Shown here piece by piece: positions 55,279 through 64,000 of a stretch of 64,000 bases of DNA. Position numbers and translations under genes: made by a program. Within the stretch, counting starts at the first letter, position 1; the number at the start of each line of letters is the position of its first letter. Under the pieces are notes generated by a model. That model had not been told where the DNA came from. It worked only from the letters and a program-made list of their open reading frames with translations, and made no database searches. The stretch comes from Norana najaformis (Eukaryota; Annelida; Clitellata; Crassiclitellata; Hormogastridae): NCBI GenBank assembly GCA_964023275.1, contig OZ029928.1, forward strand, positions 15,702,182 to 15,766,181. Direction: 5' to 3'.

Positions 55279-55453
55279 CCAAAAAACGACGTTGACGCCA
55301 TGCATGACATACTTTATGCGCTCCATCCTCTGCTTTGAATTTCCTTCGCAAAACTGATCAAGATTGAAAACGGCGTCATCAAACTACAGCGTTGCGTGTT
55401 AATTCCTCTCCATAGTTCATGGGTGTTTGCTATGCGACTATGTGGAGCTCAGG

Positions 55454-55461
55454 ATTATAAC
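55454..55461 (-). promoter_or_regulatory. Candidate TATA box of tetraspanin 2
   Basis: Minus-strand GTTATAAT at the position matching 48,578-48,585; flanks conserved. If functional, unit 2 has its own promoter. Confidence 0.32.
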
Positions 55462-55929
55462 TCAACAGCCACAGAGATAACCAAACAACAATGATTTCAA
55501 AGTCTAACTGCCGAAGGTTCTCAGCGATTTTGATTAGCTGCTTATGAAACGCAATACAATTATCTTGAACAGGGTGCATGAGCAATTGGAGCTATGGCAA
55601 CGACTCTGTCCAACCTTCATTCAGTCATTCTTGCGCTCAAAAGTACTAATGAGGAGCACAACTATTGGGCCTGATCAGTATTTGGATGGCCGGCCATACA
55701 ATGGAATACTAAGACATCTGAGGCAGCTCAGACAGCCATGCATCCGGAGTATAGGGGCCACCAGGCAATTTTTGAGAACTAAATGATACTTGGAAGCTTA
55801 ATTCGTTCCGCCTGCTGGATTGCTGCGGTCGTGTGAGCGCTTCAGCTTAAGGCTTGTCCAAACCCCAGTACGATATGATTCATCGGAGTGTCTATTCAGA
55901 CTCTAGTCATGTCAGTAACCATCACCGTT

Positions 55930-56110
55930 GCATAAGTAATCGTCATCGTAATCGTAAAGTCGAAATTTCTACAGCGCTATTTAAAAGCTAAGCGCAGGAC
56001 CCCAGCTTATTCATGAGCGCTGCGTCAAGTCAGTGGGATTGTCCAAAGATGCTATGTCAACAACCAAATCTGGTTGCCAGAAGACCAGAGAGAGAGAAAA
56101 GAGGGAGAAT
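55930..56110 (-). mobile_element. LINE 3' end fragment, unit 2 copy
   Basis: Aligned with 49,090-49,270; ends in GATTACGATGACGATTAC-like tail on the minus strand. Confidence 0.58.
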
Positions 56111-57907
56111 AGTAGAATGCCAGGATGGGTGGGTTGTTTTAAAGCTGAGAAGAACTGGGAAGGCGAGGGATTTGATGGATCAGGCGAGATTTCTTAAAAG
56201 GTGAGACCTCAATTTTGAATGGAATACCTGAGGAGTAATAGATAGAGGAGCTTGATACAGTTGATGATGTGAACGGCAGAAGAGGTAGAGGAGCGAGGAA
56301 TTTGCTCTGAAGTTCTGGCTACACGTCTAATTGTCTGCACCAAAAGCCAACCGCGACCTTTGAGCATGCCGACAACTGTCAACTCTGGATCAGACTCTAT
56401 TGGTTTGGTTCTTCATTTGTGCGAGAGTCAAACAGTGGTGACTTTTCGAGTTGACTTGGCTTTACTTGCTTAAGGTAAACTTGTTGTTCTTAAATAACTT
56501 AAACCACTTAGCTTAACTTTAACACCCCTTAGCAAGAGCAGCTCCTTCTACTCCCCTAGGACGGTTAATTCCAGCCAGAAAGGGAGGAAGTCCAGCGCTT
56601 TTGAGAAGTAAGAAAAGGCGCTACATTAAGCGTCTAGTTGCACACAAACACACTAATGCACATGTTTGAAATTAATAAATATATATATCGAATTGCCAGG
56701 GTGTCGCAAAAATGATGTTCACACGGCTGTCTGTCTGATCTAACTGATAAATAGATGCAATGGAAGTCAATTTATTGCGAGGGAAGTCTATACAAATGCA
56801 ACTTAGGTGGGTTGAAAAGGTAGGCTGAGTATACTAACAATATGAAACCGAACGTATACTGAATGGGAGTCTATTCTATATATTGCGAGGGATTCTAAGC
56901 CCAGAATGAGTTGTTAATTCTTCTGCACATAATTCTTCGTTGTTTTATAGCTATATTAATATCCATCTCATTGCTATTAAGTAACAGGCGATCCTAAGAA
57001 AGCGGAACTTCTGTCCCTTCTGGAAGTGCCTTTCGCATCCCTGTCGATTGAATATGCTTGTAAATGTATCGTTCTTGAATCGGGATCAATAAACGATGTA
57101 TGTGTATGTGTGTGTGGATGTGTGTGTGACCTGAAGAGCTGCAAATCCGCATGTTACTCCTATTATGATTGCTGCATTCTGGTTCAAGCATGCAGGTATG
57201 CGCGAGAATAAATAATATTCGTTATCTTAGCTTAGGCTACCTATGTAACCTGTGTTTAGACAACGATTCCAGTATTATTTGCTAATAACAGATAGCGAGG
57301 TCATGTGATCTCAAAGAATCCTTGTTAGAAATTGGGTCCAAAGGTGCGCTTTATGTTAACGTGGATTAGTAACGATGCTTATGAAAGATGCTTAAAGAGA
57401 GGTTCGCAAAAGACGCTATATAAATGGCTTGTAATAAGCTTAGGCCTATGAATACGTGAGATTGAATTGGATCCGAGAATCGTTGGCGTGGAAATTATCA
57501 CGAGCCCTGCTTAATTTATGCTAACCTTTACGCAATAAAGATTGCGGACTTGAACAATCTAGAGCTTTAGTCAGCCAAACCTCGCCGATAGCAGGGACTC
57601 CGTGTTAAGGGCGGGAAAGAATAGTTGGAAAGTCCTTGATCATGTGAACCTCTGTTCCCTCACTTAACCTTATGAACCGACCCAGCTGACGCCACATGTA
57701 GAGGGCCGACCTCCGAATGTTGAGGTCTTGAACCACAGACATCATAAAATGTAATCTTAATGTTCTTGATTTCAACATTATTATTATTCATGCGTTATAT
57801 TGTATGAACAGACTGTACCCAAATTCGCTGGCGTCAGATGTTTGACGTTACAGAAGACTGTGATTAGAAAGCCGGTGGGATGGGCAGTTCATTGGAATGT
57901 AATATAA
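56111..57907. other. Unit-2 distal flank, no gene recognised
   Basis: Partly homologous to 49,270-50,165 and, from 57,180, to 37,500-38,239. Contains a short (GT)n at 57,097-57,130. No exon could be supported. Confidence 0.5.
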
Positions 57908-57964
57908 CACAGGATGGTCTTATTCCCATTCTTTCTCCACTGTACCTTTGTTATCAACATTTTC

Positions 57965-58265
57965 TTTTCAGGCTCTTTTTTACCAAGTTTTTTTACCATG
58001 CTCATTTTCTTTACCAAGTTTTTGTACCTCGCTTTTCCGTGCGCACTTTTATTTCCATGTTCTTTTCATTACCAAAGTTTCTTGCCCTGCTCTTTTTCTT
58101 ACCCACTTTTTTGCTATGCTTTTCCTTATCAACATTTTACCACGTTCTTTTTTCTCCAGTTCTAATGCCATACTCTTTTCTTTATCAACTTTTCTTACCA
58201 CGCTCATTTGCTTCCCAACGTTTTTACCATGCTCTTTCCATTCCCAACTTTTCTTACCACAGTCA
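57965..58265. repeat. T-rich minisatellite, unit 3 copy
   Basis: Degenerate TTTCTTACCATGCTC units; longest of the three copies. Confidence 0.83.
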
Positions 58266-58419
58266 ATATCTAATGTATTCAAATATTATATAATCCAATC
58301 TATCTTCATGTAGTATATAAAATTCTATAGTTCAAAGGCTGAAACTGCGACTTTATCACAATGTCACGCTGCGTGAAATGCTAATCGGTGTCCGATCTTA
58401 AATGAAATGGATGGCAAAA

Positions 58420-59210
58420 CATTAAATCAGACAGACATAGCTTTAAAGACTAAATAATGAAACAATGTACAACAAACGAACTTAAAACTTTTCCTCTACA
58501 GCAGTTAATACAACAAAAAAATACATATTAAAATATTTTAATTTACATCAAATTAAAATTTCATTTGAAATTTGATATATTATTAAATGCAAAGAGGACC
58601 TTTTTGTCTTTAAAATGTGTAATACTAGACTTAAATTGATAGCAACTACTTTATGTTCCAATAAAATAATTAGAAGCTTCACTTTCTAAGTTCGATCAAC
58701 GTCTTGACGACTAAGCTCTCGCTAGAAAGCCTCAGTTGCCTACACTCTTAAGAGTAATGTAGGCCCCTATAGCAAATTTAGACAGTAATCCACCAATATA
58801 ACCTTCAACAAAATAGCGGTCTATACTGTCTAATAATCAGTCGGAATTATTTTGACCTATAACCAATAATTCACCATTAATAATTGACAACAGCGATTTA
58901 TTAGGCCTATGATGTGCATTCTTCGAGATAGGAGCCGCGTATTTGCAGTGGCCCGGGTCTCTATGAATCTCTGAAGAGCACTGCTCTGAATAGCAGTGTA
59001 TAACAAATATAGTCAGTAGGCCTGAATCACCAATAACCTTCAGCCAAATAACGGTCTACACTATCGAACAATCAATGAGAATTATTGTGAATTATTACCA
59101 GTATGTCAGACACTTATTTTTAGTTACCATACACGTCTACAATTGGTCTAGCTGCAGACAACATTAGGCCCCAGATAAATTAATATCTAAGACGGTTCTA
59201 ACTATTGTGT
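58420..59210. other. Unit-3 intergenic sequence
   Basis: Matches 38,700-39,250 with a few extra segments (for example 58,880-59,010). No exon seen. Confidence 0.5.
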
Positions 59211-59215
59211 TGTCG

Positions 59216-59221
59216 TTTATT
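59216..59221 (-). terminator. Polyadenylation signal AATAAA, tetraspanin 3
   Basis: About 180 bases past the stop codon, at the same place as in unit 1. Confidence 0.55.
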
Positions 59222-59399
59222 ACTGCCCTTCAGGAGTTTCTCGTGAAGTGGAGCAAGCAAAATTGCGATAATAACTACAGCTCTAGCATCATTAGTGTCT
59301 GCTGTTATGAGACATTTATTTAGTATCTATAGACAAGGAATCGATCAGCTGGCGTTGTCCATAGGCGTCATTTAATCCCGTGTCTCTCATCCGCAGCTC

Positions 59400-61782
59400 T
59401 TAGTCTTTAAAAGGATTTATCCCTACTCGATTTTGCTTGCCTGTTAGGCAACAGGCGATTATGAGTCCAACGACCTGAAAGAAATATTCATACGCTGTTA
59501 AAAGGTCTCTAACTGCTGAACTTCCGCCTTCTTACAATATTATTGTTCCTATATTTGTTAAGCGCCACTATCTAATGACTAAGCATCAATCGATTGCGCT
59601 GAGCAATTGTGAGTGAAGGATTTGCTCAAGGTCCTTACACAGGCGCTCTATCCAATCGGCTACGGTGTCTCAATTCAACGTAACGCTGAATGTGTGTGTA
59701 CCTGAGCATTTTTATAAAAAGCCTTTAAGGAACCTCTAAAAGCGCTGAAACATGGTTCTTGTACTGACGGAGAAACTGCGACTTGAGATCAACTGAAAGT
59801 GTGTTGTTTTCCACCTCTGTGGATGCGTTTTCGGCATAGAAACCTTGAATCACAATTGCTTAAATATAAAAAGCCAAGCTAACAAAGTCTGGGGGTCGGT
59901 AAATTGTGTACCATTGTCTCCTGTATAGAAATTCCTCTTTGGCATGACCCGAGAAATTAAGGACCACGATTACAGCAATGCAACGACAAGACTTCTGTCT
60001 TCACCTCCCAGTTTGCGTTGATACTTAGTTACCAACCCAGAAAGGATAAAGACCTGAATGGGCACCAGAATGTATGTCAGTAAGTATCTGTTTAAATGTC
60101 CCTATGTTTATCTCTGTGTCTGCCTCTGCCCTTTCTGTCTTCTGTCTGCTTCTGTATATGTGGCTTTCTCTGTCTGTCTTTGTATTTGACTCTCTCTTTC
60201 TATGTACCAACCTGAAACAATGCGAAGCCACAGCTAAGTCCAATAATCAACGGTGCAGTCACGTCCAGGAATTCCTTCAGAGCGTGATAGCAACCCTAAA
60301 AAACAACGTTCGGCAAAACAGTTCAAAACTATTTATCTGACCTAAGATACTCAAGAGTAAGCCTATTTCGGCTTCTTCTTAGCTAAGAGTTGTTGAAATT
60401 AGATTGGATAAGATTACGTTAGACAAATCTTGGCTTAATACATCATGCTTTTGCGCGACCACACTTCTTAGTGTTGATGTCCACGGCTCATGTCTTCAGA
60501 AATAAATAACCGATGTTTGCCATGGATTGATTCTATGTGCGTTATTATAAGGGTGCAACAGAAGTTATTAGATTGGGTTATGTTAGAATGCTATCATGAC
60601 TAAATGAAACAAAAATGACAAAAAGATAAAGAAGAAGAAGAAAAAGCATCATGTGATAATGATGATGATGATGACAAAGAAAAAGAAGAACAGGAACAAG
60701 AAGAACAAGAACAAGAAAAGGCAGTATCTTTAATAAAGCTAACCCCAAAAGCAATTATGGGTATGAAGTGTCCAATAATTACAATTATTTCAAAGCTTAT
60801 TATTTTGTCATCAATCCAATTGTTAGATTGAAAATGAGGTAATAAGTGATTCATACTTTGGTGTACAGATCGCCAAAGCCCTGTTGACAGTTGTATCTCA
60901 ATGATAGGTCTTCAATATCTTTGCAGCACGTATAAGGCACCTACGGTCAAATTCAACACCCGAATACTCAAGTAAATAATGGATATTCTTCAGATGGGTT
61001 TCTTGACCAGTGTTTTTACAAATAGATACTTCACTTCTGAGATGCCTTTAAAAGATCTTCCTAGACACAGAAACGCGTAAATGTACATGTAAAGGTAACA
61101 AACGGGCCTCGAATGAACCTCCTCGGCAGTGTAAGGATAGTTGAACAAGTGAATGTGACACGCTTGTTTACACACCTCCGATAATACCACTCGGAAGGTT
61201 AAAGATAATTAAAAACGTGAAGATGACACACTTGCTTATATGCTTCTGTAAAAACTCATAAGAAGTATGTTACTGGTGCCAATGGATTTTTCCTCTGATG
61301 GGGTCAAAACACCGCCACAGCACTCCGGCAACAGAACGCCTTTTAAAATTCCAGATAGCCCTGGAACTCATTAACCGAAGAATAAAGAATATAGGACTGA
61401 TTTGGTACCTGGAGGCCTGGTATTTCAGGGACGATCAACCATTCATTACCTAATTTGTTGAATTCGGTTTGTCTCAACTGCACTGTGCCAACCAGCGACG
61501 TTTCAAGAAATGTAAATTAAATGTATGGGTTTTATATAGCGACCGTATGGCCTCAATGAATTAATCGGGTGAGATCCTTCACCACCGCTGCCCGTTTGAA
61601 TGGGCGCCACGCCATTTAAGGTCCCCGTGCACGGACCGTACTAGCCCGAGATTTAAATCTGTCAAATAAGCCACTATCGATATACGAACCTGGGATCCTC
61701 ACGCACAGAGGCTCCTTGGCTTATGCACTTACCGATGTGCATAACAAGAAAAACAGCCAGCAACACGTGCTTCCATACATGC

Positions 61783-61852
<70 letters not shown>

Positions 61853-63394
61853 TATAATAATAATAATAATAACAACAATAATAATAATAATAATAATAAG
61901 AATAATAATAATAAGTGAAACAGACATTTATAACCCTCGCGATTAACAACAACCTCGAAGACACATACAACGACCCTAAAGAAGTCCTACTGAGTAATAT
62001 CAAATGATATCATAGTTTATAGATCGATAGGATTGCATAGAAATCCAGGCAGACCTATTAAACATGTATTTTTAAGCTTCTTTCTAAATTTTGTTATTGG
62101 GAGAGTTTCATCTTTGATGCTAGTCGGTAAGGCATTCCACCCTGTGGGGCAAGAGTAACAAAATCCACGAGAGCCAAATGTACTGCAAATCTTTGGAACT
62201 ATGAAATTTCGGTTGGTCGCATAACGTAATGAGCATCGACCAGGAACTGTCGCAACCGGATATGTATATACATACATACACACATACATACATACATAGA
62301 AACAAGCATGCATATATACACACACACATAATACACACATACATACACATATATACATACACACGTACAAGCATACAAACACACATATATACATTGTTGC
62401 AAGGACACGTGTGAGCGGGAAGAGTGTTGTGTTTGGTGGAGACACGTGTCCATGCAACAGTCTGGTTGTAGCCATTGCTTAGGCACCTATGTTGAAGGAG
62501 TTTTTGGTAGAGTGGTTGAAGGAGTGTTGTCTCGTTGGTCGAAAAAAGGAGATAAAAGAGAGAGCCTAAACTGTCAAGTCTGCCGTGTGTCGGTGAATCG
62601 AGAAGACAGAAGTCGGGAAGCGTGAATAGTGTATCGAGAGTCGAGGATCGAATGTCGAAGAGAGTGAATCAAATGTCGAATGTCAAATGTTACCTTTTTT
62701 GGAGTGAAAAGAAAGATTTAAGATTTTAAACCATAGAACGTTGTTTGCTGTTTCTACCCTGTCCCTCTACTCGTTCCAGCATGCAACTACATACATTCAT
62801 ACACTCACACATACATACATAGATACATACACATATATACATACATTCATGCATTCACACATACATGCATACTTACAGACATACTTACACATCTACATAT
62901 ATACATACACATATACATATATACATACATACATGTATACATACATACACACATACATGCAAAGATTATATACATACATACATACATGGATACATACATT
63001 CATACATACACACCTACATTCATACATACACAAATACATTCATGCATATATACATAAATACACATATACATACATACATATATGCATACATATATACATA
63101 CATATGTACATACATACATGCTCACCTACATACATGCATATATAAATACATACATACATACACACTCTTGTCACTCCACTATTTGACATGACTTGAATGA
63201 TATTACATAACATTGCATCATTACATAACATTATTGTTAGAATTACATCAGATTTTAATTTTACTACATATTCACTATCTTTGAAGCCTCAACTTATTAT
63301 GACTCACATAAGTGTCCCGGTCGTTGTCGAAGTTGTATTGTCTATACAAGCTGAATCTGTAATCGTCGTAGTTGTAACTTCCGCAACACTTCCA
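59400..63394 (-). CDS. Tetraspanin 3, exons 5-8 (5' half beyond window)
   Basis: Exons 63,394-63,308 (WKCCGSYNY…), 60,940-60,857 (VPYTCCKDI…), 60,295-60,212 (GCYHALKEF…) and 59,474-59,400 (VVGLIIACCLTGKQNR… stop). All are phase 0 with consensus acceptors and donors matching unit 1. They give 109 residues: the CCG motif, the second CC, a single Cys, the GC, TM4 and a short polar tail. The remaining exons 1-4 should lie to the right of 64,000. Relative to tetraspanin 1 the CCG exon differs at about half its residues although its flanking introns are easily aligned. Confidence 0.85.
59540..59672 (-). repeat. SINE S2, deleted copy in intron 7
   Basis: Orthologous to 39,585-39,750 but lacking the B-box region. 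Confidence 0.62.
60620..60725. repeat. (GAT)n/(AAGAAC)n, intron 6
   Basis: Short counterpart of the arrays at 40,850-41,045. Confidence 0.85.
61080..61510. other. Intron 5 sequence without recognised feature
   Basis: Partly homologous to 44,050-44,150 (AGGTAACAAAC…GAAGATGACACA); includes short internal duplication of that segment (61,085-61,170 and 61,200-61,265). Confidence 0.45.
61515..61745 (-). repeat. SINE S1, intron 5 of tetraspanin 3
   Basis: Near-identical to 43-300 over the shared parts (GCGACCGTATGGCCTC and GGGATCCTCACGCACAGAGG). Unit 1 has none here, so the insertion is recent. Confidence 0.72.
61786..61915. repeat. (TAA)n trinucleotide array
   Basis: About 40 TAA units with few interruptions. 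Confidence 0.97.
62018..62260 (-). mobile_element. LINE 3' end with open ORF2 C-terminus
   Basis: The minus frame reads NRNFIVPKICSTFGSRGFCY, then WNALPTSIKDE and ITKFRKKLKNTCL before a stop. This is the conserved C-terminal block of LINE ORF2 and it is not frameshifted. Private to unit 3. Confidence 0.78.
62262..62395. repeat. (ATAC)n microsatellite
   Basis: ATAC/ACAC tetramers. Confidence 0.93.
62396..62779. other. Purine-rich spacer with TCGAAT/GTCGA repeats
   Basis: GTGAATCGAGAAGACAG and GAATGTCGAA variants recur at 62,595-62,690. No gene recognised. Confidence 0.45.
62780..63165. repeat. (ATAC)n microsatellite, intron 5
   Basis: Expanded counterpart of 44,155-44,345. Confidence 0.95.
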
Positions 63395-63564
63395 CTGAAC
63401 AAACAACAACACAAACATTGATCAGAATATTACACCCACTACAATAACTACGACTAATGGCACACCTTCATACACTCTCACAACAACTTCCAACCATTCC
63501 ACTGCTGCTATTTATAGCATCATAAATACACACCTTAGAAGTATAAAAAAACATTAATTTATAT

Positions 63565-63845
63565 ATTTATGATGATGGCGATGATGATGATCATGGCAAT
63601 AATAATGTTAAAGATTATGGTAGTAACGATAGTCGTGACAATGATGGTGGTGATGGTGCATGCGGACCAAGATTATAAGATAAAGATGACCATCATCGTA
63701 TATGATCATCATCACCATCAATATCAACAATGTATATACATATCCTCATCCTTCTCCTCCCCTCCTCCTACTCCTCATTCTCCTCTTCATCCTCCTCCTC
63801 ATCATCACTACCACTGCCACCTCCCGCCACCACCACAACGTACAT
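63565..63845. repeat. (GAT)n, (CTC)n and (CAC)n arrays, intron 4
   Basis: ATGATG at 63,569-63,590, CTCCTC at 63,747-63,800 and CACCAC at 63,815-63,838; equivalent to 44,740-45,015. Confidence 0.9.
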
Positions 63846-63915
63846 ATCAACTATAACAACTTAATTATTCTATCCTCTGCATAGGAAACCGGGTGACCAG
63901 GCCTCTCCATCGACA
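63840..63915 (-). repeat. SINE S7 remnant
   Basis: Matches the 3' body of the S7 copies in units 1 and 2 (GTCGATGGAGAGGCCT on the minus strand) and is cut by the adjoining LINE tail. Confidence 0.55.
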
Positions 63916-63916
63916 C

Positions 63917-64000
63917 CTTATAATAATAATAATAATAAGACAATTTATATAGCGCAGTAACACGGCCGAGACCGAAGAAAAGGGCGCTGTGCATAAGTTC
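63917..64000 (-). mobile_element. LINE/SINE 3' end with (TTA)n tail
   Basis: The minus strand reads GCACAGCGCCCTTTTCTTCGG…CTGCGCTATATAAATTGTC then TTATTATTATTAT. This is the 3' terminus of a retroposon entering from the right edge. Confidence 0.6.

Larger units (their letters stand above)
51323..55326 (-). pseudogene. Tetraspanin 2, exons 1-4 only (3' truncated)
   Basis: Paralogue of tetraspanin 1. Exons: 55,326-55,279 (MERIKYVMHGVNVVFW), 54,180-53,962, 52,029-51,955 and 51,430-51,323. All are phase 0, with no stop, and with the same donor and acceptor positions. They give 150 residues covering TM1, TM2, TM3 and the first 36 residues of the large loop, up to the SSSWNVMQQK block before CCG. 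The exons encoding CCG, the other loop cysteines, TM4 and the stop are absent; the intron runs into unit 1-type 3' flank after a deletion of about 3.2 kb (transposon excluded). Either it is a recent pseudogene, or it is used as an alternative 5' half spliced to exons 5-8 of tetraspanin 1, which would stay in frame. GMWG replaces GCCG after TM2. Confidence 0.8.
50166..57907 (-). repeat. Segmental duplication unit 2
   Basis: Starts with the same T-rich minisatellite as unit 1. Compared with unit 1 it lacks the interval equivalent to about 38,850-44,700 (join near 50,780). It gains a LINE at 52,770-53,293 and keeps a distal segment (56,900-57,900) that unit 1 has lost. Confidence 0.85.
57908..64000 (-). 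repeat. Segmental duplication unit 3 (continues past the window)
   Basis: Begins with the T-rich minisatellite (57,965-58,265) and follows unit 1 through the tetraspanin 3' half. It lacks the DNA transposon. Confidence 0.85.

Overview
This is animal nuclear DNA, most likely from a marine invertebrate. Coding sequence is sparse and split by GT..AG introns. The two clearest gene families are a protocadherin and tetraspanins. The rest is AT-rich and full of microsatellites, tRNA-derived SINEs and 3' ends of LINE retrotransposons. No prokaryotic operon, plasmid or phage feature is visible. A lophotrochozoan or similar bilaterian is a reasonable guess, but the phylum cannot be fixed from the sequence alone.

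Layout. Positions 1-25,000 hold no convincing host gene. They are a patchwork of (ATAC/TATG)n, (TCTG)n, (TA)n and CT-rich arrays, SINEs of several families, truncated LINE 3' ends, a 2-kb array of a 75-bp minisatellite (10,970-12,975) and a 411-bp palindromic MITE-like element (21,824-22,234). At 25,271-27,985 (minus) one uninterrupted exon encodes a seven-cadherin-repeat protocadherin, ending near a phase-0 splice donor. At 29,370-29,469 (minus) a short exon resembles a DEG/ENaC channel segment. From 31,320 to 32,262 lies a purine-rich pentamer satellite, followed by more repeats to about 37,500.

From about 37,500 to the right edge is a tandem segmental duplication carrying tetraspanin genes on the minus strand. 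Unit 1 (38,240-50,165) has a complete eight-exon gene that can be assembled codon by codon (261 residues; four membrane segments; large loop with CCG and six cysteines). Unit 2 (50,166-57,907) retains exons 1-4 with intact reading frame but has lost exons 5-8 in an internal deletion. Unit 3 (57,908 to beyond the window) shows exons 5-8, with the 5' half off the right edge. All the introns I could place are phase 0, so exons 1-4 of unit 2 could in principle splice to exons 5-8 of unit 1. That would resemble loci with alternative N-terminal cassettes.

An apparently intact DNA transposon (41,186-43,811) sits in intron 6 of the unit 1 tetraspanin gene. It has CACTGGCCAACA terminal inverted repeats, a TTA target duplication and a 574-codon transposase. 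Unit 3 preserves the corresponding empty site. The insertion lies only 15 bp from the 5' splice site of exon 6. Most of the other open frames are translations of microsatellites and are not genes.
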